Assembly: GCA_013368325.1 (NCBI GenBank)
Contig: JAACJK010000115.1
Location: 1 to 64,000, forward strand
Direction: 5' to 3'
Origin: Ephemerocybe angulata
Taxonomy: Eukaryota > Basidiomycota > Agaricomycetes > Agaricales > Psathyrellaceae
Length of the DNA: 64,000 nt
Under the pieces are notes generated by a model. The model did no database searches and was not told the DNA's origin. It saw only the letters and a program-made list of their open reading frames with translations. Every line of letters starts with the position of its first letter. Positions within the stretch are counted from its first letter, which is position 1. The position numbers and the translations under genes were made by a program. Positions 54,801 through 64,000 of the stretch are shown one piece after another.

Positions 54801-57355
54801 TTAACCACAGGAACCCGTGTATGTGCCCACTCCCCCGCTCCTGCCATTCGTATCGATACCAGAAGTCCTCGACATCAAACAGGGGCTTCAAAACCGTTTC
54901 GAAGAAGAGCTTCACGCGCTCGTCGAGATAGGCTGCTGCAATGTGGGGATTTCTGTTTAGATTCTCTCGCCGTTTCCTCCGAGCTGCGTCCTCGTCTTCC
55001 GGGTCCGGGTCACCTTCACCTTTGGGCATGTGTTCATGAAGGTCCGGCCATTGGAGGTCGGCAGCGCTGAGCGTGAAGAATATGTGGGGGGCCTTTTTCA
55101 ATGCCATGGCGTCTGTCAGCTCGTTGCGACGAGCTGACCAGAAAGCCCGAGTGCCCCGCAGGGATTCGCCATAGCGCATCATCTTGTGGACAATGCGCTC
55201 ATCGCCTTCTCCTAGCATCTCCTTGATGTCGGCAGCAGTGAGTCCAGCCTCGTCATGGTTTTGTCGCACAAATATGCGGGATTTACTCAAGGTTCGTGCT
55301 CGTTGCAAGGTATTGAACGCGAACCATGGGAAGCAACGATGGGACGCAAATCGACCACCGCGGAATTGCAGGAGATGTCCAAAATAGTCACCGAGGTCGA
55401 ACTTTCGCAGTCGGGGCTGGTGAAAGTCACCCTTCCCATCCGGGAAGAGTGTCGGGAATGCACCAGTAATGTAGCCTGGTGTGAATTCGGATATTGGGGC
55501 GGGTTCGACAGTCGGTGCGTTGATCTGCGGCCCGTGGGAGGTGAGTAACCAGTATATGACCGTACGCTGGGAAGTCAGACTCACAATAACTTGTTCGTAG
55601 TGGCGTCGATTCCCAGGTGCTGGCTGCGAACCTGGAGCTGGAGCTGGGACCTCCTGGGACGGTCTCGGCTGTGAGCCCGGAGCAGCTGCAGGAGCAGCCC
55701 CCTGCGCTTCGGGCACTCCTGGCTGTGGGGGTGTGTGACCCACCAGGTTCGCCAACCTCTCTCGTATCGCATTAACCTCCGTTTGCTGATTACCACCAAT
55801 AGATGGCACCCCCGCCGTCACTTGTCGCCCGTCATCATCATCATCCTCGCCATTAGCAGCTGCATCATTTGGTCCTTGAGGCTCTGCCGCACCCGCACCT
55901 GGATTCTCTCGTTGCTCGAGAGTTGGAATCCTATGCGCAACGGAGCCTGATTGAGGCAGCTGCGCCAGCGCAGCCTGATCGATTTGGACATTTGCGTAAG
56001 CGGGGTCATTCGCCTTCTTCCAGCGCAACGCATCAAGAATTTTCTGCCTGCGCACAATAAAGTCAATATGTTGGTCCAGGTTCTGGACGGAATGTGCTCG
56101 GATGATGATGATGTCGAGATCCTCTGGTAATCGAGGTAACTGTTGTGCCATTCCTCCAATATTCTGGAAGAAATTGACGACGTGATCCTGGAAGCTTAAC
56201 TGCCTTCCTTTTGTGTAGCGCACTTGCATGCAAGGCTTCACAAGTGATATCATCTGCTCCTCGATATCAGTCAAGCCCTTCAACACGGCTGGGACCTCAA
56301 GAGCTGTTTATGGATCAATCGTTAGGATATGATGACAGTCACAAAAGGGTATATCAAATCATGCCTGGCTGCGAGTTGTTTTCTTCTGACCACTTGCGTA
56401 CAGGTCCTTTATCGGCGCGACATGAAGCACATTTCTCATTGACGATCTTCAAATCAAAGCCTTCCTTGTGGCATGACGCACAAGCTTCAAATTTGATTTC
56501 CTTCAATCCGTCGTTGAAATCGTTGAGTAACTCGGCCTCTCGTGCCGAGATGGGTGAGTCGTCGAGATGGTCGGTTGCCATTCGAGCATTTGCATTTGCA
56601 GCGCCAACCTGCGGCTGCGCCGCAGGTTGACCTGCGTTATACTGAACACCATCAGCATTATCGGGTAGGGCGGCTTGCTCAGGATCATCGTCCCTGAGCT
56701 GAGCGTCAGCGGCGGCTGTTGCCGCCGCTCTTGTAGCCCTCAAAGTGTCGAGGCAGGGACGGCAGTTCATTCGGAGAATACCATCAGGGCCACGGCAACT
56801 TTCAATCTCGACGTCGTGCCTTCCAATGGTGCACCATTGCACACCTGTATGATTCTGGGGTGTTAAAACTACGGGAGCCTGGTTATATGCACACCTACGT
56901 ACCTCTGTTTTGCGCTTCTTCCCTCCGGCGTCTATTACGCTCTAAATCTCTATCTCTGCAGTCGGAGCAGGTCTTGAATGGAGGTCTATTGACGTCGGCA
57001 CCAAGCCTCCTGAACTTTCGATCCTTCCTCCAGCGCTTACAGGCCTTGCAGTACGATTTGTTCTGACAAGAAAGGCAGCGAGTATCATCATGATGCTCGA
57101 GCCTGTCTTCAGCCGTCGCAACGAAAAAGCGCTGTTCACAAGCAGAGCATGGCGCCGGAGCTGGTGTTCTGGCAGGAAGTCTGAGAACCAGTCGGGCGTT
57201 GGGAGCTCTCCTCTGGTTATCTGCCTGTTGTCTGTATGCGCGAGGTGCGTAAATTCATTAGTTCTGGCCCTCTATATGCGCATAACTCATTCAAAATCGT
57301 ACGCCGGGCCAATAACCCTGATTCGGTTTGGTCTGGGGCTTCTAATGACAGGCAT
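51831..57355 (-). mobile_element. Helitron 2 (decaying autonomous element)
   Basis: Second Helitron, different in sequence and gene structure from Helitron 1 (spliced, shorter, no C-terminal peptidase). Only the coding part is delimited; termini are unresolved. Confidence 0.75.
51831..57355 (-). pseudogene. Helitron Rep-helicase gene with one frameshift
   Basis: Exons 57355-57303, 57231-56903, 56844-56365, 56303-55585, 55524-53314 (frame broken) and 53260-51831. The N-terminal part has paired cysteines (CSAC, CLSC, CKAC, CSDC) then a second CASC...CASC group. The Rep domain has HIHGFLWL (HUH) and two tyrosines in AIQYAAKYATKAEK; the Pif1 helicase has Walker A DGTAGCGKS, Walker B LIIDEKSMV and late motif TIHKSQGLTLD. 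Between CTPSYCQIK and CWSSFDYPMPLREEP (about 54501-54525) the reading frame shifts by one base; exon 5 length confirms this (2,211 nt where 3n+1 is needed). Intron 3 uses a GC donor (GCATGA) and CTAAC branch site. Otherwise catalytic motifs are intact, so inactivation looks recent, unless the shift is a sequencing error. Confidence 0.82.
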
Positions 57356-58109
57356 TCTATGCTTAAGGCAGGGTTTTAGTTCAATGTAGATGGAGGGTAG
57401 GGTGAAGGTACGACGCGTCGGATTAGGCGCGACGCGCGCGTCAGATTAGGCGCGTCGAAAGAGTATCCTCAAAACCGTGTTTCTTGGCCGTTTTCCGCCA
57501 TTTTTTTTGCATATTAGTGTAACCATGTCCATTATACGCAAGGCGAACTACTTATATTTGGGATATTTTACATTCTCAGCAAGAAAACGGGCGCCAGACC
57601 GCCTGCGGCGGTCTGGCGGGGTTTCCGGGAAAACATGTTTGTTCGTGTTTGCGGGCCTGTGAACCCCCTACTGAGTATTCCTCGCTTCGCTCGGAACGAG
57701 AAGAGGGGAAGGCGTGAGGGTCGTGGTTGATCATTCGTGTACACCCCGTGCGGTGGAGGCACTCGGCGAATGAGATACCCTAGTCATGATGAGCACCTGA
57801 ATCCCGATGTTCTAAGGCGAATCAGCATCCACCTAGAGCCGTAGACACCCTTCATATTTCAGCTATCCCTAAGTGGTGTTCGAAGAGTCGACCGTCCTAG
57901 AAGGATGGCGTTCGCAACATGAGGAGAGAGCAATAGCTCGGGGTCCAGGGGAGGGGAGGTCCCCAGTCGGCGACCTACCTACAGGACTCTTCTTCTTTTC
58001 GCTCGACTGGTGCATCTAAGAGACGGCTCTGAGATGAGGGTATTCGGGATACAGTGGGCTGAAAATGGGTGCATCGCGGGAAATACGGCTGGGGTGGTCA
58101 TCGATTGAG
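57356..58109. other. Intergenic between Helitron 2 and MULE
   Basis: Non-coding. Holds a GCGTCxGATTAGGCGCG direct repeat at 57415-57457, a strong hairpin at 57592-57618 and AT-rich stretches. Probably contains the 5' end of Helitron 2. Confidence 0.5.
57592..57618. other. Perfect 12-bp GC-rich hairpin
   Basis: CGCCAGACCGCC (57592-57603), TGC loop, GGCGGTCTGGCG (57607-57618). Position 240 bp upstream of the Helitron 2 start suggests a transposon terminal hairpin or a terminator; undecided. Confidence 0.7.
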
Positions 58110-58139
58110 CTAGGGGTAGTATATACGGTGGTCAAAAAA

Positions 58140-58600
58140 CCTGCGTTGCGGTGCGGTCATTTGCGGTAGATATATGAAAAATGGAATTTTTGGGCCTGGA
58201 AGTGTACTTACATAGTTATATAAACCAATATAAGTCAGTACAATCCACCAGTATGGAAATAACAAAGCGAGGAGGTCCCTATGGAATACCTGATAATATG
58301 TCAAAGTTGGTCCAATTCCAGCGATGGTTGGGCAAGTGACAGACTCTAGAGCATGAAATAGGGCTATACGAGAACTATCTTTATATATATAGTATGACCC
58401 ACCCCATACACAACGACTCTGGGCACTGGAACCCAACGTCTTCCCCAAACTATGGAGTTGATGTCCAGCATTGGTTGATTCCCACGCGCCAAGTTGCGGG
58501 CCCTTGCGTTGACTTGCGGTGATTTGTGTCGACTTTGCGGTGATTTGCGTTCACTTGCATTGAATTTGCGGTATGTGACCGTCAATTTGCGGTGGGCTTG
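58140..58600. repeat. TTGCGGT motif clusters
   Basis: TTGCGGT/TGCGGT occurs at about 58148, 58153, 58162, 58515, 58535, 58566 and 58584, with related TTGCGTT forms between them. Such subterminal arrays commonly bind transposases. Confidence 0.6.
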
Positions 58601-58706
58601 CGTGAAAAGATTTTCTTTACAGGTGGGACCTCGGAATACATGAGTTATATAAGTTTATTAGTATACCGTACATCTCATCGAAGTATACAATTACATATTG
58701 TCGCAT

Positions 58707-59089
58707 GGGTGCCATCAATTACAGAGTGTGTCGGGCACAAATCTAATCACCGTGCAACAACTATCTAAAGGAAATTGGAGAAACCAAGTTGAGTACATCA
58801 GAGGTATAAGCTAGATATAGTGTACAAAATTTGGAGAGGTGACGATATCAGGTTCGGTAGCGGTGCAATGAATGGTCGATGATGCCGCCCGTTGGGTGCC
58901 ATCAATACAGAGTCTGTCGGGCACGAATCTACTCACCGTGCAACAACCACCCAAAGAATATGAGAAAAAGCGGGCTGGGTACATTATATATATACACTAG
59001 ATATACTGTACGGAGTTTGGAGAGGCAACGAGCTCAGGTTCAGTAGTGGTGCAATAAATAGTTGATGGCGCACATATTGAGGCGCGCAT
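58707..59089. repeat. 187-bp tandem duplication
   Basis: Copy 1 begins at 58707 (GGGTGCCATCAATTACAGAGT), copy 2 at 58894; a fragment of a third start (GGTGCCATCGAAG) follows at 59091, next to the transposase 3' end. Copies share GTCGGGCAC, CACCGTGCAACAAC, TTTGGAGAGG and CAGGTTC in order. Confidence 0.8.
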
Positions 59090-59112
59090 CGGTGCCATCG
59101 AAGTCTGGTAAG

Positions 59113-62100
59113 TCAAACACCGGCGTGGCGCTTCTTCATCCGCTTTTTACTCCCAGGAATAGATTCCTCTGATTCCTCTTCTCCTCTTCCCCTCCGTTTC
59201 TCTGCCTGTAACCGTTGATCCATAGTCACCTTTCTGGTAAGGCGAGTTGCCACTGGGACTGGGACTGGGCCTGGGAGGTGAGCCAATTGATCTTGTTCCT
59301 TCTTCTTGGGCTTCGGCTTGGGCTTCGAGGGCATGGGGTTGCTTGGGTGTATCACCCGAAAGGTAGATGTGCCCTTGGGGGTAGATGGTGGCTCGTTCGG
59401 GTTGAAGGGGAATGGTTCTGGGCCCAAAGCGGGGTCCCGAGGGGGGCGAGTCTTCAAGGGATAGGGTGTGGAACCAAACAACGCCATATCATCCTTGTAA
59501 TCATGAACGAATGTCCCCATGATGTATGGGGAACCGTCCTCAGTCAGAATGCGAATAAGGTTTGCAGGATGCTCCACTGGTACATCACCGATTTTGCGTT
59601 GAATTTGCGAGTGCCCTTTGAGGAGGTGCGTATTCATACTCCAGTCCTCGGATGCGATGGTGGATGATGTGATCTGAGGGGTTGGATCGAGCGTAGAGTT
59701 CCCCAGAAGGTTGGCTCGGTTGCAGTAGAATGCCCGTTCATGCGTGGTGAGTAGCCGCTGGATTCGTGATCGAGTCGCAATGTCATTTTCCGTAGTCATG
59801 CTGTACTCCTTCTCTGTGAGAATGCGCGAAAGTTCGAATATTTCTGCGTCATCGGACGGCTCGAGCTTGAGGTATTTGCGGAGGACCAAAAGTCGAAGGA
59901 GGACTACGACGCAGATGTGCTCTTCTTCCTTCCCTGCTAAGAGCTCTGCAAATGTCATCGAGATGTAGTTATCGATAGCCGCTCGATGTCCGGGAAAGAG
60001 GGGAATTGAAAACATCTTCGATGGGAAGCGGAGGAGATGCTTTTTTCGAGCAAAGTGACGCTTAGGCGTGGAGAGCGGGAGCTCCTCCATCCACTCCATT
60101 AGCACATTCATGATGGGATGGTATCGGATACCAGTGACAAACTCCACAATGGCAGTCTCAGCATCCTTCAAAGCAGAGAGTATGCCAAGTGAGTCCGCTT
60201 CCCACAGTGCTTCGACGTCCTCTTCGCTTGTAATATCATAGAGCACAATTGGCCAGACGATTGAGCCCAATGAGTTCTTTCAAAATAAGAGAATGAATAT
60301 GCGGATTTGCAAGTGTTCAGTAAAGAATGACACTCACTGGTAAATCTGTTGCGAAGTCATCTCGCCAGAGCATACTATAACACTCCTGCACAGATAGTGT
60401 GAAGGTATCTGACACCATGACCGGAGATTTTTGAGGCCAGTCATTGTACTTGTGCCACTGCAGAGTAACCGTGTCATTAGTACGGGAGATAATCTGCGCT
60501 GGATACGATTTTCGGTTGTTCAGTCTGGTGATTTGGTGCACGTTGACCAGGAGGAAGCGACCAAGCCTATATCAAATACAAGTAAGTGAGTGAGTCATTG
60601 AAAATGGTAGAAATACACTGTACATTGACTGATCCCAGCGACCGTTAATTGCATACCTGCATTGAGGACAGCAGAACAGAAAGTCGATGTCATCAAGATG
60701 ATCTTTTGGAAGAAACCGGCGCATGCATGAAGAATGCCAGACCACCTTACACAGATGACAGAGAATCGTGGACAACGCGGCTGCGCCATCTAGCCCACAT
60801 GTCTCGCAAGATGGAATAGCAATATCAGCTGTGACTGATGCAGCGGGCTTCACCTTTGCCTTTGCAACTTTGTCCCAAAGAGCCAAAGCGTCAGATAAGC
60901 TCGTGCTTGGGCCCGGCTTGTTGCTTGGACCCGGCGTGTTGGTCTCTGTGGGTCCATCGATGTCATCATCCCAGAGAGACTTGGATTCAAATATTGAGTG
61001 AATGAGTGGTTCATCCTCGGAGCTGAAGTCGTTATCGTAAACCGTGCCATCAGAGCGACTGGACTTGGATGCGGTAGACCCCATTTCAATATCCGACCCA
61101 GAAGAGCTGCCGTCTGACACGCTGAGAGGTCGTTTTGGAATTGAGCCAACACTGCTGACTCGCTCGTAGTGGTGAAAGTTGTCCTTCATTTTCTGGATGG
61201 ACTGAGTCGTCTGCCAGGAGAGCGTAAGACCAGAGTATACCGTGGACACATGTATTTGAACACATACCATTCCCAGCTGGCTGGTGCGGTGGTAGACGTA
61301 GTAGGATTCGTCGGTCGTCCGCTTTTGTAAGGGATGGGTGCCCTTTTTAGCTCTACGCAGCCTCGAGTTCATGTCGTCGTATGTGTAGGAAACTCCGCCG
61401 AGCATAAGCTCAGCAGTGAAGTGATCCTTTTTATGAATGATACGCCCAACGAGGGTATACACAATCTCCGAGTCAGGGGAGATAATCTTGAATGTTTCGT
61501 CAAATCGGAGATGGTTGTGGGCCCGCCGCTTTCCGTCTGAAAGGTTCGACCCGACTGTCAAGATTAGCGGCCAGTAGAAGTTGACGGCTGATGGAGCCGC
61601 ATTCAGTTCACATCCATCCGTTGCACATGGAGTTTGACCAGCAGCAATAGACGGATGTAGCTCCTGGTTGGGAAGTATGACAGCGAGGTTTGAGAAGTAT
61701 TCTTCTAGTCCGATCGAGGTGTCCATCTTCAGTAATTTCTGGAGCGCAGCAGCATACTCGCAGTGTGGATGCATGATGGCCTTGGGCCTCTCGGGGTACT
61801 GCGTGCATCGGTGCCCCGCACCACAGGCTGACTCAACGGAGTATTGAACAGCCATGTACCTCTGTGCCTCAAAACATGGCTCGAAGTCCTGGGGCAGGGT
61901 ATATCAGATTTTTCGACCCTCTTAAAAACCTAATATCCATGCTCACCTCAATCATAGGCTGAATCCAGCATAACGCAGAATGATGCCCGGACGAGCTAAG
62001 CTCTGGAAGCCATTGCTCGAAAATCCGTGCACGCAAGGCTTTCTGAAGCTCCGATAATGCGTGGACAAGCAGAGCATGGGCGTTGAGATCCTTTTTCTTG

Positions 62101-64000
62101 TTGCTCGTAATGAGCTTGAGGCGCCGATCAAAGTGCGTTGCCAGTAACATCAGGAAGCTATCACCTGGAAGGAGGCTAAGAAACTTCGTGCGCATGTCCA
62201 CCGTCCATAGAAGGTACGCTCGGAAGAAAAGCTCGATACCGTGATCCCAGAAGCACGAGTTCGGACTAAGCCATTTGAATGACTGGGTATATAGTGGAAG
62301 GCGGGAAAGTGCTTCGAGGCCCATGTTAGTAGCAGGCTGCAGCTCCTTGAGAGCGCCAACAGTATCTGGAGCGCGGCCGTCGTTCTCGAAGAATTTGACC
62401 TTTTTGGGTGCACGGTGCTCTCGAGGCCCCGATGGCGTGAAGTGCCCGGCTATATGTATTATCCTGTTAGTATATGGGCCCGAGTAAGTGGAATGGAACG
62501 CACATTTGATCGACGCGAACTCCGAGTTAAAGTGTTTTACGTGCAGATATAACTTCCGTATTCCTTCGAGGAGATCGTTCCCACTTCCAACCGCATGGTT
62601 GAGCAATGAATGCCCATGCTCTGCTGCGTTTGACGTCGAAGGTACTTTCTTAGCTACGTCGGGGTCAATCGTGCTTTTTGCTGGAAACACCATTCCCAAA
62701 ATGGCGGGCTGGATCCACCAAGATAACCATCCAGCTGCATCCGGAAACTCTCGTCTGAAACGAGCCACCAAGAGGTCAAAATCGTCACTCGAGGTTTTCC
62801 GTGATACCATCTTCCGCAGTATGTAAGCGAAGTCTGAGACACGGTTTTGGTCGACCAAAGCAGCTGTTTCCTGGACCCGCGTAGCCTGGGCCCAGAAGTG
62901 ATACTCGCACCCAACCTCGAGTGACTTGGCCTCCTCACGGAGGTTAACCATTTGGGCTGCCTGCGCTTCCAGAGAAAGGTTCGAAAATTCCGGGATGGTA
63001 TGCGCAACAGCAACGGCATATTCCTCTGCATGCGCATTCCGCTGAGCTTGCGAGAAGTCCATGACCTATAGCAAAAATAAGCATTAGCGCATTAGCGTGT
63101 GCATGCGTTGCGGTTGCAGCAAGGCGACGTCAAGGCGACGTACATTGAGAAGGTATTCCTTTTTGAATGGAAGCCCGTCGCGCTGGACTTTGGCCATGAC
63201 AGCATCATTCAGATGCTTGAAGTGCGGGCGATGGTGGGCGGCGTCTTCACCAAAAACGAGGGTAAATAGAACTGGGACCCAAGCTTTCAGCGTCTCGCTG
63301 AATGCAGATGTTGAGAGAAGAACACCATCCTTGAAGTAAGAATGGTTTCCATCTGTTACAAAGCCGTGTCGAGAGCCAACAGTGTCTTTGTCGAGTACCC
63401 AGTCATCGACAGTCGCCTCCAGCACCGAGTTCATAAATGCTGTCCGGAAAATGAATAATCCTTGGTCATGTAGCTGCGAGAATATCAGAAACGGCTCCCC
63501 GAGCTCGCTGTTAAGACCTAGAATTTGTTTTATTGTGGCCCCAGCAGTAGTGTTCTTCGGCGTTGTGTTCGTAACTCCAGTCCGAGCCTGGCTCTTGGCG
63601 ACGAAGTACCGAGCGGCGCTGGGATTAGCAAGAGCAGGCGCAATGTCGGGCAAGGGCACGGATCCAGGATTCAGATCACCGGTGCGAAGAGCGTGAACTG
63701 TTGCATTCGCCCCTCCACGCACGACTTGAGCATCGAGTTGAGCAGTTTCTGAAACAGAGAGGTGGCTCGTGGGTGGGCGTGGGTGGTCGTGATATCCTTC
63801 GTGCTCCCAGCGGAAGTATTCTTCACCAGTCTTGATGTCCTTTGCACGATACCGATGGCACCTGGCGGCACAGTCATGGTGGACAAGTGGACCGGACCCG
63901 CATAGGGCGCAGCCGGCGTGAATTTGCTTCTCCTGAGTGCTGGGATCGGTTTTGGGCTTCACTGGGCGTACACAGGCCGGATTGGGGCATACGTCAACCC
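59113..64000 (-). CDS. MULE-like transposase fused to USP-like peptidase, PHD finger and BAH/Tudor-like segment (5' partial)
   Basis: Exons 64000-63144, 63065-62504, 62449-61947, 61888-61268, 61210-60657, 60566-60338 and 60276-59113 join without a stop (1,483 residues from 63962, and the frame continues past the window edge). Domain order, counted from 63962: GCM/WRKY-like finger (CHRYRAKD...FRWEHEGYHDHPRPP, about 35-65); MULE-type DDE core with VTDGNHSYF (D about 202), VMDFSQAQ (D about 276) and SNAAEHGHSLLN (E about 421); a USP-like peptidase with Cys box WLSPNSCFWDHGIEL (about 526) and His box HFTAELMLGG...YTYDDM (about 785); acidic Ser-rich linker; PHD finger (CETC...CHLC...WHSSC...CPQC, about 970-1019); BAH/Tudor-like segment LGRFLLVNVHQITR (about 1020-1096); a long unassigned tail ending in basic KKRMKKRH. 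All introns are 48-79 bp. Chromatin reading and deubiquitination are inference. Confidence 0.8.

Larger units (their letters stand above)
58110..64000 (-). mobile_element. MULE-type DNA transposon (right part outside window)
   Basis: Transposase gene plus a non-coding 3' zone with repeated TTGCGGT motifs (58140-58600) and a 187-bp tandem duplication. The left terminus probably lies near 58.1 kb, where a TATATACGGTGGTCAAAAAACC sequence precedes the first TTGCGGT motifs. The other end is beyond 64000, so no inverted-repeat check is possible. Confidence 0.65.

Noticed and set aside
54619..56630. Plus-strand ORFs opposite Helitron 2
   Set aside because: Antisense shadows of the Rep-helicase exons.
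59113..64000. Assignment to KDZ transposases
   Set aside because: The GCM-like finger and the DFSxAQ and AExxHSLLN signatures fit the MULE superfamily better.
1..64000. tRNA, rRNA genes or CRISPR-like arrays
   Set aside because: No cloverleaf-type sequence, rRNA core motif or regularly spaced repeat array was recognised; a tRNAscan/Rfam run would be decisive.

Overview
The window looks like the left end of a basidiomycete (probably Agaricomycetes) chromosome. It opens with about 12 copies of CCCTAA, and the spliceable genes have short introns (mostly 34-60 bp) with GT-AG borders and CTAAC-like branch sites. The mobile elements are of types typical of mushroom-forming fungi: a Plavaka/CACTA-like DNA transposon, Helitrons, a Ty3/gypsy element and a MULE with a GCM-type finger. 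No species is claimed.

Layout. 1-71: telomere. 72-2767: gene-free subtelomere with a perfect 28-bp inverted repeat. 2768-5956 (-): complete mitochondrial HSP60 gene, less than 3 kb from the chromosome end, with an unusual 1,256-bp intron. 8263-8915 (+): two-exon gene of unknown function. 9.2-16.5 kb: repeat-rich subtelomere with a duplicated ~400-bp block, a large imperfect palindrome and a five-copy degenerate repeat. 16.58-22.95 kb: apparently intact Plavaka-type transposon with inverted ends, an 8-exon transposase (-) and a head-to-head 8-exon second gene (+). 22.99-23.57 kb: truncated gene abutting the transposon end. 23.7-31.6 kb: Helitron with one uninterrupted 2,611-residue Rep-helicase that also carries a C-terminal cysteine-peptidase-like domain. 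33.4-44.0 kb: array of about three subtelomeric repeat units, the middle one split by a Ty3/gypsy element (34299-42601) with identical 424-bp LTRs. 44.6-48.2 kb (-): TPR-CHAT (caspase-like protease) gene of 1,121 residues. 51.8-57.4 kb (-): second, unrelated Helitron, well preserved but broken by one frameshift. 58.1-64.0 kb (-): MULE-like element whose protein (1,483 residues or more, 5' end outside the window) joins a GCM-like finger, DDE core, USP-like peptidase, PHD finger and a BAH/Tudor-like segment.

Only HSP60, the 8.3-kb gene and the TPR-CHAT gene look like host genes; most of the rest belongs to transposons or subtelomeric repeats. The strongest leads are (i) cysteine-peptidase domains fused to two unrelated transposases, (ii) the Plavaka element whose two genes have interlocked start codons, (iii) an antisense ORF inside the gypsy element that shares a CTAG stop with pol, and (iv) the TPR-CHAT gene. 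Exon structures were deduced by hand from splice motifs and reading-frame continuity; frames were checked for every multi-exon gene listed. Homology statements are from recognition, not searches.
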